Shown: one piece after another, positions 8,983-17,896 of the stretch | Numbering within the stretch: the first letter of the stretch is position 1 | Layout: the number at the start of each line of letters is the position of its first letter | DNA from: Streptomyces macrolidinus | GTDB taxonomy: Bacteria; Actinomycetota; Actinomycetes; Streptomycetales; Streptomycetaceae | DNA: 64,000 bases | Direction of reading: 5' to 3' | Assembly: GCF_023887685.1 (NCBI RefSeq) | Contig: NZ_JAMWMR010000010.1 | Location: forward strand, 1 to 64,000 | The notes under the pieces: model-generated | Database searches by the model: none | The model's input: the letters and a program-made list of their open reading frames with translations, nothing else | What the model was told of the DNA's origin: nothing | Position numbers and translations under genes: made by a program

Positions 8983-11451
8983 ATGTCTCCCGGGCGAAAC
9001 GGCTCCGATGTGCCGCTGTCCGCAGGACCACGCGATCTCTTCGACGCGTCCAGTGACGCGACGGCGGTGGTCCGCGCGGACGGGCTCGTGCTGGGCTGGA
9101 CCCGTCCCGCCGAGGCGCTTCTCGGCTATCGGGCCCGGGAGGTGGTCGGCGACTCCGCCGCGCGGCTGCTGGGCATGCGCGGAGACCCGGTCCGCGTCGC
9201 GAGTGTCGCGGTGCGTTGCCGCGCGGGGATGGGGTGGAGCGGTCTGGTCCTGCTGCGGCGCCGCAATGGCGAGCGCGTCGAGGTCGATCTGCGGGTGTCC
9301 GCGTCCTTTCGGCTCGGCCCGGACGAGTGCTTCCTGATCTCGGCGCGCGAGCGCAAGCAGCAGTGGACGGTGGGCCAGTCCGTGCTCGACGGCTTCCTCA
9401 CCCGCTCCCCGGTCGGCATGGCGGTTCTGGACGTCCAGCTCCGCTACGTCTGGCTGAACGACACCCTGGAACGCTTCGGCGGGGTGCCCCGTGAGCAACG
9501 GTTGGGGCAGCGGGTGACCGACATCCTGCCGGGCATGGACGCCTCCACCCTCGAGGCCCTGATGCGCAAGGTGCTGCTGACCGGGATACCGGTCCTCGAC
9601 CACGAGTACGTGGGGTGGAGCTGGGCCGATCCGTATCGCCAGCGCGCCTACTCCTGCTCGTTCTTCCCCCTGGTGGACGCCGACCAGTCCGTCACCGGCG
9701 TCTGCTACATGGTCATGGACATCACCGAACGGTGGAAGGCACGTCAGCTCCTGATGCTGGTCAACGAGGCCGGGACCAGTGTGGGCAGGACCCTGGACAT
9801 GGCGCGGACAGCCCAGGAACTCGCCGATTTCGCCGTTCCCCGCTTCGCGGACTTCGTCGTCGTCGATCTGCTGGAGTCCGTCCTCAGCGCCCAGGGGCAG
9901 GGGGTGTGGCTGCCCGAGGCCGAACTGTCGGTCGCCCGGCCGTTGATGCGCCGGACAGGCATGAGTTCGGTGCGGGAGGGCTGCCCGGAGGCGGTCGCGC
10001 GGATCGGGGACACGGTGGACTTCGACCCGGTGCCCCGCCAGGCGAATCTGCTCGTCCATGGCGAACCGATCTTCGTACCGGTCATCGATCCGGCGACCCC
10101 GCTGTGGGACGACGAAGAGTCCGACCGGAACACACGCGTCCGCGAGTTCGGACTGCACTCCCTGATCTGTGTGCCGATGCGGGCGCGGAACACCGTCCTC
10201 GGCCTCGCCACGTTCATGCGGTCGCAGAACCCGGTGCCCTTCGACGCGGACGATGTCCTGCTGGCCCGGGAAGTGGTGGCGCGGGCGGCGCTCGGCATCG
10301 ACAACGCCCGCCGCTTCAGCCGGGAGCACACGGCGGCGGTCACGCTGCAGCACAGCCTGCTGCCGCACGCCCTGACCGGCGGCACGGCGATGGAGGTGGC
10401 GTCGTTCTATCTGCCGGCCAACGCGGCAGGCGGGGTCGGCGGCGACTGGTTCGACGTGATCCCGCTGTCCGGCGCCCGGGTGGGTCTCGTCGTCGGCGAC
10501 GTGGTCGGGCACGGCATCACCGCGGCGGCGACCATGGGCCGGCTGCGTACCGCGGTGCAGACCCTCGCCGACATGGATCTGCCGCCCGACGAACTCCTCG
10601 CCCATCTCGACGACCTCGTGCTCCGGCTGAGCGAGGAGGAGGACGACGGCGACGGTGACGGCGCGGACCGGACCAGTACGACCGTGCTCGGGGCGACCTG
10701 TCTCTACGCCGTCTACGATCCGGTGGCGCGGCGCTGCGCGATGGCGCGGGCCGGTCATCCGCCCCCGGTCGTGGTCACCCCCGAGGGGGAGGTGTCCTAT
10801 CCCGAGCTTCCCGCGGGGCCGCCGCTCGGCCTCGGCGGGCTGGCGTTCGAGGCCGCCGAGATCGAGCTGGCCGAGAACAGCCTGCTCGGGCTGTACACCG
10901 ACGGGCTCCTGCTGGGCGCCGACCGCGACATGGAGCTGGGCATGACGCGGCTGGGAGAGTCGCTGTCCCAGCCCTCCGAGAGCCTTGAGGCGCTGAGTTC
11001 GAGTGTGGTGCGGCATCTGGTGCCCGTGCCTCAACCCGACGACGTGGCCCTGCTGTTGGCCCGTACCCACGCCCTGAGCCCCGACCAGGTCGCCGAGTGG
11101 GACGTGCCCCTCGATCCGGCCGCCGTCGGCGACGCCCGCGCCCGGGTCATCCGCACGCTGGAGGACTGGGGCCTCGCGGAACTGGCCGTCACGACGGAAC
11201 TCATCGCCAGTGAGCTGGTCACCAATGCGATCCGCTACGCCTCGGGGCCCGTACGGCTACGACTGCTCCGGAACGGCCGGCTGACCTGCGAGGTCGGCGA
11301 CGCCAGCAGCACCTCCCCGCGGCTCCGGCACGCCCGGAGCACGGATGAGGGCGGCCGTGGCCTCTTCCTCGTGGCCCAGCTCTCCCATCGCTGGGGCACA
11401 CGCCATACATCCGGCGGCAAGATCATCTGGACCGAGCAGGAGATCCCCTGA
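8983..11451 (+). CDS. PAS-PAS-GAF-SpoIIE (PP2C) phosphatase with C-terminal anti-sigma kinase domain
   Basis: An 822-residue soluble sensor-regulator. Order of domains: PAS (about 17-115, DLFDASSDATAVVRADG), a second PAS (about 135-260, ending YMVMDITERW), GAF (about 275-470), SpoIIE-type PP2C phosphatase (about 480-700, GGDWFDVIPL and VGDVVGHGI metal-binding motifs, later GLYTDGLLL), and an HATPase_c anti-sigma domain (about 725-822, SELVTNAIRYA, GRGLFLV). Such proteins act on STAS anti-anti-sigma factors and sigma factors in partner switching; the partner is not next door. Starts at 8965 (GTG), 8974 and 8983 (ATG) compete. 8983 is chosen because AGAGG lies nine bases upstream. The gene ends 11 bp before the genomic-island boundary. 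Confidence 0.88.
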   Translation: MSPGRNGSDVPLSAGPRDLFDASSDATAVVRADGLVLGWTRPAEALLGYRAREVVGDSAARLLGMRGDPVRVASVAVRCRAGMGWSGLVLLRRRNGERVEVDLRVSASFRLGPDECFLISARERKQQWTVGQSVLDGFLTRSPVGMAVLDVQLRYVWLNDTLERFGGVPREQRLGQRVTDILPGMDASTLEALMRKVLLTGIPVLDHEYVGWSWADPYRQRAYSCSFFPLVDADQSVTGVCYMVMDITERWKARQLLMLVNEAGTSVGRTLDMARTAQELADFAVPRFADFVVVDLLESVLSAQGQGVWLPEAELSVARPLMRRTGMSSVREGCPEAVARIGDTVDFDPVPRQANLLVHGEPIFVPVIDPATPLWDDEESDRNTRVREFGLHSLICVPMRARNTVLGLATFMRSQNPVPFDADDVLLAREVVARAALGIDNARRFSREHTAAVTLQHSLLPHALTGGTAMEVASFYLPANAAGGVGGDWFDVIPLSGARVGLVVGDVVGHGITAAATMGRLRTAVQTLADMDLPPDELLAHLDDLVLRLSEEEDDGDGDGADRTSTTVLGATCLYAVYDPVARRCAMARAGHPPPVVVTPEGEVSYPELPAGPPLGLGGLAFEAAEIELAENSLLGLYTDGLLLGADRDMELGMTRLGESLSQPSESLEALSSSVVRHLVPVPQPDDVALLLARTHALSPDQVAEWDVPLDPAAVGDARARVIRTLEDWGLAELAVTTELIASELVTNAIRYASGPVRLRLLRNGRLTCEVGDASSTSPRLRHARSTDEGGRGLFLVAQLSHRWGTRHTSGGKIIWTEQEIP

Positions 11452-11462
11452 GGCGCCGTATG

Positions 11463-11495
11463 TCGGAGGTGCCCGGAACCGGACTCGAACCGGCA
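11463..11495. repeat. left attachment site (orphan copy of bldA 3' end)
   Basis: 33 bases identical to 21040-21072 and in the same orientation. On the minus strand they read as the T-arm and acceptor 3' half of tRNA-Leu. No tRNA 5' half is adjacent, so this is an attachment-site copy and not a tRNA gene. Confidence 0.88.
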
Positions 11496-11885
11496 TAGGC
11501 GAACGCGCCGACCTGCGCTTTCCTCGAACTCCCAGCTCGGGCGCCCGGATCAGCCCGGACCAGCCCGACCCAGCACGCGGCCCGTGTTCCCGTGGGAACA
11601 CACGCCGGGAGCACGGCGCCCCGCCCCGACCGGCTGCCGGGAGCGGCCCCGTGCGACAGGTTCACATGGGGTGAGGGCCTTGGTGCAGGCAGACCAGGGC
11701 CCTCGGTCCCGGGCTGGCGCCTCCCACGGGGGTCAGCATCGAGGCCAGCCGGGACGGGTGGCCCGCCCCGGGCACGGGGCCCTCGCGGGAGGGGTGCAGG
11801 TCCTGCGGCACGGGAGCCGGTCACTTGTGCCGCGACCGACCCGGGACGGGGTCTCCCCGCTGGGGCGGTAGTGGGATCCTGCCGC
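11496..11885. other. non-coding left end of island
   Basis: 390 bp between the left attachment site and the first island gene. No convincing coding frame. It contains an 8-bp inverted repeat around 11584-11601 built on TGTTCCCGTG (11585-11594), a sequence that also occurs twice near the other end of the island. The remainder is GC-rich with short palindromes and no recognisable function. Confidence 0.5.
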
Positions 11886-13016
11886 TCAGTCAGACTCGGT
11901 GATCTTGGCGAGGAAGTCAGCGTTCGCCGCCACGTCGTGCCCGAGCACGACGCAGTGGTGCGGAAGCGCGGCCAGGCGCCGGGCGACTTCCTGACGGGAC
12001 TCGGCGGTGCCGCCGCCGTCGACCCGCGCGAGTTCGAACACGTCGGGGTAACGGTCCTCGGTCTTCCCGCTCATGAAGTCGTGGTCGCTCAGGGACCGGC
12101 TGCGCTCCTGCAAGGCCGGGGCAGCTCCGGCCTCGATCCGAGGGAACACCAGGACCGTGGCCTTGCCGCCGGTCGCCAGGGGCAGTCCGAACCAGCGCAC
12201 GAACTGGTCAGGGAACACCTGTGCCTTCAGCTCCTTGCCGTCCTCCCACAGCGGCTCGCAGAGCCCGGCGAGCAAGGCCTCAGTGACCCGCTGGTCCTGC
12301 GTCGGGTGCAGCGCCTCGCCGCCGGTCAGCCGTTCGCGGGCGATGTCGAACCAGCCGAGGGCATCCAGCAGACCGAGGCCGATCGCGGCTGCCGACGGCC
12401 ACGGCAGTACGTCCACGCCCCCGCCGTCGTTGGGCCGGACGAACACGCGGTCGTTGGCCAGCAGCCCGAGGCCGTGCCGGTGGGCCATGGCCAAAGCGGC
12501 GGTTGTCTTGCCTGCGCCCTTCTTGCCGAACGTCAGGATCACACGGCCGTCCTGGACGACCGCGGAGGCGTGCAGCACCGACCAGCCGTCCCGCAGCAAC
12601 GTCCCGCGCATCACCTCGCGCGCCAGGCGCGCGGTCGCGGTCGCAACCGGCCCAGGATCGCGCCCGAGGATCGTCAGGTTTGCCACGCCGGGCTCGGACC
12701 GGTAGGCGAGTGCTTCCTCTGGGCAGACGCCGCGGATCACGCCCGCGGCCTGGTCGTGGGCGAGGAGCAGCTGCGCCTTCGCGTAGGTGGTGCTCGTGTG
12801 CGGGGCCCGTGTCACCTCGAGCGCCGCATCCGCGTACCTGTCCGGGTCGACCTCGGCGGTGACGAGCGGCCCGGCGCAGACGCTCTCCGGCGGCACACCG
12901 GCGGCCTTCCACCACGGTCCGAAGTAGCGGGCAGACCAGTCGGTGACGGCCCGCTCGGTGGAAACGACGGTCACGGCCGCATCGGCGGCCTCCAGACGGA
13001 CAGCGTGAGTGGTCAC
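11886..13016 (-). CDS. HPr-kinase-like P-loop protein
   Basis: A 376-residue cytoplasmic protein. In its middle (about 190-215) the segment LHASAVVQDG is followed by a P-loop, GKKGAGKTTAALAMA, with the arrangement of the HPr kinase/phosphorylase C-terminal domain and its relatives in peptide-modification clusters. The flanking N- and C-terminal parts match nothing I recognise. GTG 13016 has GGAGG five bases upstream, and its GTGA overlaps the stop of the preceding gene, so the two are translationally coupled. It is the last gene of a three-gene cassette. A true HPr kinase is unlikely; the substrate is unknown. Confidence 0.7.
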   Translation of the reverse strand: MTTHAVRLEAADAAVTVVSTERAVTDWSARYFGPWWKAAGVPPESVCAGPLVTAEVDPDRYADAALEVTRAPHTSTTYAKAQLLLAHDQAAGVIRGVCPEEALAYRSEPGVANLTILGRDPGPVATATARLAREVMRGTLLRDGWSVLHASAVVQDGRVILTFGKKGAGKTTAALAMAHRHGLGLLANDRVFVRPNDGGGVDVLPWPSAAAIGLGLLDALGWFDIARERLTGGEALHPTQDQRVTEALLAGLCEPLWEDGKELKAQVFPDQFVRWFGLPLATGGKATVLVFPRIEAGAAPALQERSRSLSDHDFMSGKTEDRYPDVFELARVDGGGTAESRQEVARRLAALPHHCVVLGHDVAANADFLAKITESD

Positions 13017-13939
13017 GAATTCCTCCCTGATGGAAGCGATTGAGATGGGATACCGCGCATGGCCTGGTAGGCGGCGCGGAGCTTGGTACGGGCGGCCTCC
13101 AACTGCCGGGCCTCGGTGTCGTCCAGCGGAGGCAGGAACGGTAGGTGACGGCCGCTGGTGAACCGCAACGGGATTCCGCAGCAGTCCTCCCGGTACGGGA
13201 CAGACAGCTCGGCCATGCCGTCCTCGGCACCGAGCGCCAGGCGCAGCGCGGACACCACAGCACCGGCAGGGCCGCACCGGGTGCGCCCGATCCCGGCACT
13301 GATCCGGCCTGGCCGCCCGGCCAGCTCGTCGCGTACCTCCTGAAGGGGGACAGGTACGGGATGTCCGTTGACGGTGGTCGAGGAGGCGCAGACAACGGCC
13401 GAGTCCCCGTGCTCGCCGATGACATGGCCGCGCACCACGGCGACGGGCACATCCAAGAGCCGTGCGAGGGTGAGCCGGTACCGCGCGCTGTCGAGGTTGG
13501 AACCGATCCCGAACACCCGGGGGCAGCCGGACTCCTCAGCGAACAGGCGCGTCATCAGGTCCACGGGGTTGGTCACCATCAGCACTGTCCCCTGATAGCC
13601 CCGCATCTGAGCGGCGAGAGCGCGGACGGCCGGAGCGTTCGCCTGCACCCCGGCCATCCGCACGTCCCGGCTGCGGTCGTTGGTGAACTGGGCCCTCACG
13701 GCGACCACGAAGGCCGGGCAGTGACGCAGCTCGTCCACAGTCGCAGGCGTTGGCAGAACCGAGGAGCCGAGGGCGGCGCGCATGTCGTCCAGGTCGTCGG
13801 CCAACGCGGCGGCCTGAGCAGGCGTGCGGGAGACCACGAGGAGCCGATCGGACAGCCCCGCGGCCACCAGAGCGCCACCGACGGTCTGCCCGACCGCTCC
13901 CGCGCCGACCACGCCCACGGCCGGTACTACGGCCGTCAC
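13013..13939 (-). CDS. lactate/malate dehydrogenase-like NAD-dependent enzyme
   Basis: A 308-residue Rossmann-fold protein of the LDH/MDH family. It has the dinucleotide motif VGVVGAGAVGQTVG near the N-terminus, VTNPVD (family Asn), and NLDSARYR (substrate Arg). The proton-relay histidine lies in GEHGDS. These residues suggest a working 2-hydroxyacid dehydrogenase, but the remaining sequence diverges from housekeeping enzymes and the substrate may differ. It starts with GTG 13939 and overlaps the upstream phosphotransferase gene and the downstream P-loop gene by four bases each, so the three proteins are made together. Confidence 0.82.
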   Translation of the reverse strand: MTAVVPAVGVVGAGAVGQTVGGALVAAGLSDRLLVVSRTPAQAAALADDLDDMRAALGSSVLPTPATVDELRHCPAFVVAVRAQFTNDRSRDVRMAGVQANAPAVRALAAQMRGYQGTVLMVTNPVDLMTRLFAEESGCPRVFGIGSNLDSARYRLTLARLLDVPVAVVRGHVIGEHGDSAVVCASSTTVNGHPVPVPLQEVRDELAGRPGRISAGIGRTRCGPAGAVVSALRLALGAEDGMAELSVPYREDCCGIPLRFTSGRHLPFLPPLDDTEARQLEAARTKLRAAYQAMRGIPSQSLPSGRNS

Positions 13940-15159
13940 GAGGCCACCGCCAAAGCCATTGAGATGGCGAGGTCCCAGACGTCCCGCACCGCAGCCCGGT
14001 CGGTGAGAGCTTCACTCACCACATCGACGAGGGAACTCACCGGTACGGCCCGGTCAACAAGCGCCGCTCCGAGGGCGGGCAGCGGCAACGCGGCCGGGGC
14101 GGACAGATACGTCGTCAGGATGTTGACGGTGTCCATCAACCAGAGCGTCAGCAGCCCGCGCAGCAGGACATCGCGGTCCCGGCCGGACAAGCCCGTCACC
14201 TGAGACTCAGCGAACTTCTCGATACCGCCGACGACGCGCCAAGCCGTTCCCGCGCTGGGCCGGTGCGCGGCCAGGAACAGAACGGTCCGGCTGATCAGCT
14301 TGGCCAGGTCCGTCATGGGGCTCGCCCGTAGAAGGCCAGGGTCGAGCAACACCGGCCGCCCATCGGGCCCGTCGGGGAAGAAGACGTGCTCGGGTTTCAG
14401 GTCTCCGTAGGCAAGAGTCGTGCTCTCCGTCGAGGGCAGTGCCATCCGCAGCCGCCGCAGACGATCCACACTGCCTCGCACCAGATCAACCGTCTCCTCG
14501 CGCGGGCCAGGCCCGCACCGCTCGGCACCGAGCCGGTCAACGTAGGCGGCCCCGGACAGGCCGTTGAACTTCCGGAGGAAGGTGCCCGCGATGCTGCGCT
14601 CCCCGATGACACCGCTGGGATCCAGACGGCTTAAGGAGCCTGGCTGGTGCAGCGGGCGCAGCTCGGCGAACGGGCGGGTCAGCAGCTCGCACGTCTCGCC
14701 CGGGTGTGCCAGCAGCAGCTCCCCGAGAGACGGCCCGGTCACCGGCTCGGTGAAGATGACGCCGCGCCGGATCCCGGCGACGGCGCACACCCGGGGTCGG
14801 TCCATGCTGGTGAGGACGCGTAGCTGTGCGGCCTCTCGCACGAGAAGGCCGTCCGGCTGTGCCACATACGCCTCTTGAGCCCGACGAACCTCGGACCAGG
14901 AGCCGCACGCACCACGCAGCAGGGACACCAGGGAGACACCCAGGACGGACGTCTTCGCGTACAGGACACGCTCGCCAACGCGGGCGCGGTGCACGTACCC
15001 GGTGACGCTGGGCACGTGACCGTCCAACAGGACGGGCTCGTCAGGCCATATGTCGGCAGCAGCCCGGTGGATCTGTGCGGCGGCGTAGCTGAATACGTCA
15101 GCTATACCGGGCGGGGTGAACTCTTGTTGAGCAGGAACGGCATACACACCGATGGTCAC
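13936..15159 (-). CDS. phosphotransferase (APH/choline-kinase-like fold) with a TTA codon
   Basis: A 407-residue protein with the core of an aminoglycoside-phosphotransferase-type kinase: LAYGDLKPEHVFF (catalytic Asp, Brenner-like loop), then VLLDPG (metal Asp). The N-terminal lobe is atypical. GTG 15159 has GAGGAGG five bases upstream. Codon 176 (14634-14632, in GSLSRLD) is TTA, the codon read only by bldA tRNA in Streptomyces, so full translation should depend on bldA. It is the first gene of the coupled cassette running to 11886. Antibiotic resistance is possible but not indicated; a small-molecule kinase in a biosynthetic or signalling role is equally likely. Confidence 0.75.
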   Translation of the reverse strand: MTIGVYAVPAQQEFTPPGIADVFSYAAAQIHRAAADIWPDEPVLLDGHVPSVTGYVHRARVGERVLYAKTSVLGVSLVSLLRGACGSWSEVRRAQEAYVAQPDGLLVREAAQLRVLTSMDRPRVCAVAGIRRGVIFTEPVTGPSLGELLLAHPGETCELLTRPFAELRPLHQPGSLSRLDPSGVIGERSIAGTFLRKFNGLSGAAYVDRLGAERCGPGPREETVDLVRGSVDRLRRLRMALPSTESTTLAYGDLKPEHVFFPDGPDGRPVLLDPGLLRASPMTDLAKLISRTVLFLAAHRPSAGTAWRVVGGIEKFAESQVTGLSGRDRDVLLRGLLTLWLMDTVNILTTYLSAPAALPLPALGAALVDRAVPVSSLVDVVSEALTDRAAVRDVWDLAISMALAVAS

Positions 15160-15377
15160 GAACGCCTCCTCGGGCTGCTCGTTATCCGTGAACGTGTGAA
15201 CCCGGCTGCCCCACCAGGGCAGGGGAACCCCGGCAGGCGTCTCCGATCGACGGCGAGGGCGTCGGGTGTCGCCTCGGCCTCAGGAGTGTCAGCGGGGGCT
15301 GGTGACCCACCCCGGGCCAGGGGCTCCGCAAACGATCTCGCGCGGCGGTACGGCCGTGTCAGCGCAGCGGCTGGTGA

Positions 15378-15821
15378 TCACTCGCTCACCTCCGACCAAA
15401 CGCGTTTGCCCCAGCCGTATCGAATGACCCCCCAGTCGCTGGACAGCGCGTTGACCAGGCGCAGCCCCCGTCCCCCCTCGGCCAGCAGGTCGCTCTCCTG
15501 GAGCTGGGGCAGGGTCCGGCTCCGGTCGGTGACCGCGATGCGCACCCGAGAACTGGTCGTGCGGGTCACCGTGACCCGCACGACCGCGCCCCGACCGTGG
15601 CGGACCGCATTACTCATCAACTCCGAGACCACCAGCGTGGCGTCCTCGGCGAGCTGCTCCAGGTGCCACACGGCCAGCGCCAGGGCCACCATGGCTCTGG
15701 CGTCCTCCGCGGCCTGCTCGTCCCGCTGTATCACTCCGGTGTACGCCGGGGCTCCGGTGGCCGAGGCGACCGGCCGCAGCCAGTCCTCTCTCCCGGTCTG
15801 GCGGCTGGTGATGCTCGCCAT
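15378..15821 (-). CDS. anti-sigma-factor-like ATP-binding protein (HATPase_c)
   Basis: A 147-residue RsbW/SpoIIAB-like ATPase-fold protein. The N-box VVSELMSNAVRHG and the G-box EGGRGLRLVNAL are clear, separated by a short beta-sheet region. Many small Streptomyces proteins of this type act as anti-sigma kinases or as orphan regulators. ATG 15821 has GGAGG seven bases upstream. It lies 218 bp upstream of the phosphotransferase cassette on the same strand; co-transcription is possible. No sigma factor or STAS protein is nearby. Confidence 0.85.
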   Translation of the reverse strand: MASITSRQTGREDWLRPVASATGAPAYTGVIQRDEQAAEDARAMVALALAVWHLEQLAEDATLVVSELMSNAVRHGRGAVVRVTVTRTTSSRVRIAVTDRSRTLPQLQESDLLAEGGRGLRLVNALSSDWGVIRYGWGKRVWSEVSE

Positions 15822-15913
15822 GCTGACGCCTCCAAGCAGTGTGCTCGTACGGTGATCTCAGTGGGTGGATCCGGTCGTCTCGTCGCGGCTGGCCCGAAGC
15901 GGACGTCGATGAA

Positions 15914-16624
15914 TCAGGAGGCCAGTTCCACGACCCTGGCGAACTCCGCCTCCAGCCGGTCACGGCCGAGGGCAGCCCACTCCTCGGCCAGGTTGGCCGG
16001 TCGCACGCCTTGGAGTTCCACGACCATCCGGGAGGCCACCGTCCAGGCGGCCAGCGGCGACTCACGCCGGACGTTGGCCATAACGGCCCTCACCTGGAGC
16101 GTCTTGGGGTCGTAGACGTTGCCGACCACGCCCCAGAACGGGGCGTGTTGCACCCACGCCGCCGTGAACTGCCCCCTGATCGCCGGACAGAGCTGGACGG
16201 AGATCGCGGCGCACGGCACGCACACGGGCGGACTCCCGGTCGTCTCGCCCTCGGTGATCGGTCCGCCCATGCTCTTGGCGAGGAACAGGTACGGGCCTTC
16301 GTAGTCCGGCGACGTCGGCCGCCTACAGATCTGGCACAGCAGATCCAGCATGCAGCGGCGTTGCCGGTACGGATGGATGGTCTTGAGGCGCGGGCTCCCG
16401 CGCCGTGCCTTCGGCAGGATCGTCGGGCGCACCCACGGCACACCGAAACTGTCCCGGTCGTGATCCGTCTCGTCCTCGAAACCAAGACGCCCGCGAAACG
16501 GCGCCTTGATGAGCTGCGGCGTCACGACCTCTTCCCGGCTGTACCCCGCGATATACGGCACGATCCCGAGCGGAGCTGGCGGCAGCATCGAGCAGCGCCG
16601 CGCGGTCTTCGGCAGTGTCCTCAC
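15914..16624 (-). CDS. hypothetical island protein with cysteine pairs
   Basis: A 236-residue protein of unknown function. It is soluble and contains two CxxC pairs (LLCQICRRP and VCVPCAA) that could bind zinc, spaced by about 40 residues. The following segment SVQLCPAIRG adds another Cys. The C-terminal 100 residues are helical. GTG 16624 is chosen because GGAGG lies five bases upstream; ATG 16639 would place that site inside the gene. Such proteins accompany XRE regulators in streptomycete elements, but I assign no role. Confidence 0.65.
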   Translation of the reverse strand: MRTLPKTARRCSMLPPAPLGIVPYIAGYSREEVVTPQLIKAPFRGRLGFEDETDHDRDSFGVPWVRPTILPKARRGSPRLKTIHPYRQRRCMLDLLCQICRRPTSPDYEGPYLFLAKSMGGPITEGETTGSPPVCVPCAAISVQLCPAIRGQFTAAWVQHAPFWGVVGNVYDPKTLQVRAVMANVRRESPLAAWTVASRMVVELQGVRPANLAEEWAALGRDRLEAEFARVVELAS

Positions 16625-16660
16625 GTTCCCCTCCTTCAATGCGTTGGCGCGCGTAGCGGG

Positions 16661-17134
16661 TCAGGCCACCAGGTGGATCGCCACCGCGGCGACGAGCCCC
16701 GCGAGCAGCAGCGCGTACGCGCCGACCGCCCAGGTGACCCGCGGGTGCCGCTGGCGGATGATCCGCCAGGCGTCCAGGCCGGTGCGCCCGTCGGCCCGCG
16801 CACGGATACCGAAGCCGCTCACGGAGATGGTCACGAACTGGAGGGCGGGCTGGCCGCTCTGCTGGGTGGTGTTCATGGGGTTCCTTTCCAGGGGGACGGG
16901 GCGGGCGTAGGGCCGCGCGATGACGGAGGGAGGCTCCTCGGAGCGAGGCTCCAGGAAGTAACTTCGGGCTCGGCGCTCGACGGCGGCGAGGCAGTACTGG
17001 CACAGGTAGATCGGGGCGTCCTGCCCGGCGTACCGAGCGGGTCCCACCCACGTCACCGGGAGACTGACGCGCTCGCACTTCCAGCAGGTACCCGTGGTCC
17101 ACCCGACGAGGACCGTGCCGTACTGATCCGTCAC
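16661..17134 (-). CDS. hypothetical protein: zinc-ribbon-like N-terminus, C-terminal membrane helix
   Basis: A 157-residue reading with two parts. Residues 1-60 hold CWKC and CQYC pairs about 30 apart, a zinc-ribbon pattern. Residues about 130-157 are one strongly hydrophobic helix (WAVGAYALLLAGLVAAVAI). GTG 17134 overlaps the preceding 30-residue gene as GTGA. An internal ATG at 16876 with GGAAAGGA upstream could give a separate 71-residue membrane protein, so one or two products may be made. Small membrane proteins of this sort recall the Spd-type proteins of Streptomyces plasmids, which is only a guess. Confidence 0.55.
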   Translation of the reverse strand: MTDQYGTVLVGWTTGTCWKCERVSLPVTWVGPARYAGQDAPIYLCQYCLAAVERRARSYFLEPRSEEPPSVIARPYARPVPLERNPMNTTQQSGQPALQFVTISVSGFGIRARADGRTGLDAWRIIRQRHPRVTWAVGAYALLLAGLVAAVAIHLVA

Positions 17135-17223
17135 CCGGAGGCCACCCCGTAAGCGAGCGCGCCCAGGACGGCCAAGACGATCAGCACGTACACGATCTGG
17201 CCCGCCAGGCTGTCCGGCCTCAC
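17131..17223 (-). CDS. 30-residue single-pass membrane peptide
   Basis: A tiny gene starting with GTG 17223. Its product is a six-residue polar start, one hydrophobic helix (IVYVLIVLAVLGALAYGV) and a two-residue end. It overlaps both neighbours by exactly four bases (GTGA at 17220-17223 and at 17131-17134), which strongly suggests translational coupling and that it is a real gene. Its own ribosome-binding site is weak, which fits coupling. Function unknown. Confidence 0.6.
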   Translation of the reverse strand: MRPDSLAGQIVYVLIVLAVLGALAYGVASG

Positions 17224-17804
17224 GTCGCGCACGACCGGCCAGCATCCGCATCCGAATCCGTGGCTCGGCGGTAGTCCCGCGCGCGCTGCACTACCGCCCA
17301 CACCAACCGCGGATCGCACAGCTTCGTGGGCGAGTTCAGGGCAACGCACCAGTACGAGCGCCCTTGCCAGAGCCCGGGGTCGAGCGCGGGGACACCCAGG
17401 TAGCAGTCTCTGCCGAGGCAGGCCACGCCGGGCCAGGCCTGCGGATTCCACCGCCGAGCGGTACTTTCGGAGACCAGGGCGTAGTACGCGTCAGAGATCC
17501 GGTCCCGGAACACCGGTCCGCCCCTCAGGACACGGAGAAGGAATTCGTCCACGTCCTCGTCGTCGCCCGTCTTCGCGGCCACCCGCATGAGCTCGCCCGG
17601 AATCCGGACCGCGCCGAAGGTCTCGCCGGCTGCCAGCAGCGCTACGCCGTGCTCCCGCCAGTCCGTGCAGGCCTGCACCGGGTCCTCGGCCGCGGACAGG
17701 AGCCACCGAGAGACCGCGAGGCCTCGCTCCCGCCGCGTCGCCAGGTCGACGCCTTGTACGGCAAGCTGCTTGTCCGTGAGCGTGCTCGCAGTATCCGCAG
17801 GCAT
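17220..17804 (-). CDS. hypothetical protein, possibly primase/polymerase-like N-terminal module
   Basis: A 194-residue soluble protein. The central stretch AGETFGAVRIPGELM, later LRGGPVFRD and SYWCVALNSP, recalls the short prim-pol-like proteins common in Streptomyces plasmids and islands, but the catalytic acidic residues are not evident and I do not claim activity. ATG 17804 is used because GGAGG lies seven bases upstream. It follows the XRE regulator after a 92-bp gap and leads a chain of three genes joined by GTGA overlaps. Confidence 0.55.
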   Translation of the reverse strand: MPADTASTLTDKQLAVQGVDLATRRERGLAVSRWLLSAAEDPVQACTDWREHGVALLAAGETFGAVRIPGELMRVAAKTGDDEDVDEFLLRVLRGGPVFRDRISDAYYALVSESTARRWNPQAWPGVACLGRDCYLGVPALDPGLWQGRSYWCVALNSPTKLCDPRLVWAVVQRARDYRRATDSDADAGRSCAT

Positions 17805-17896
17805 GGTCACGCCTCCACGATCATGGTGATGCGTCTCACACAAGTGACCGTAGAGGCGTGCACACAGCATCGCCGACCGGAATCCGGTCGGTACGT

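Noticed and set aside
11463..11540. Possible tRNA-Leu gene at the left end of the island
   Set aside because: Only the T-arm and 3' acceptor half match; the anticodon arm and 5' half are absent. It is an attachment-site copy.
13936..15159. Aminoglycoside resistance gene
   Set aside because: The kinase fold is shared by many small-molecule kinases, and the operon partners suggest metabolism. Resistance cannot be supported.
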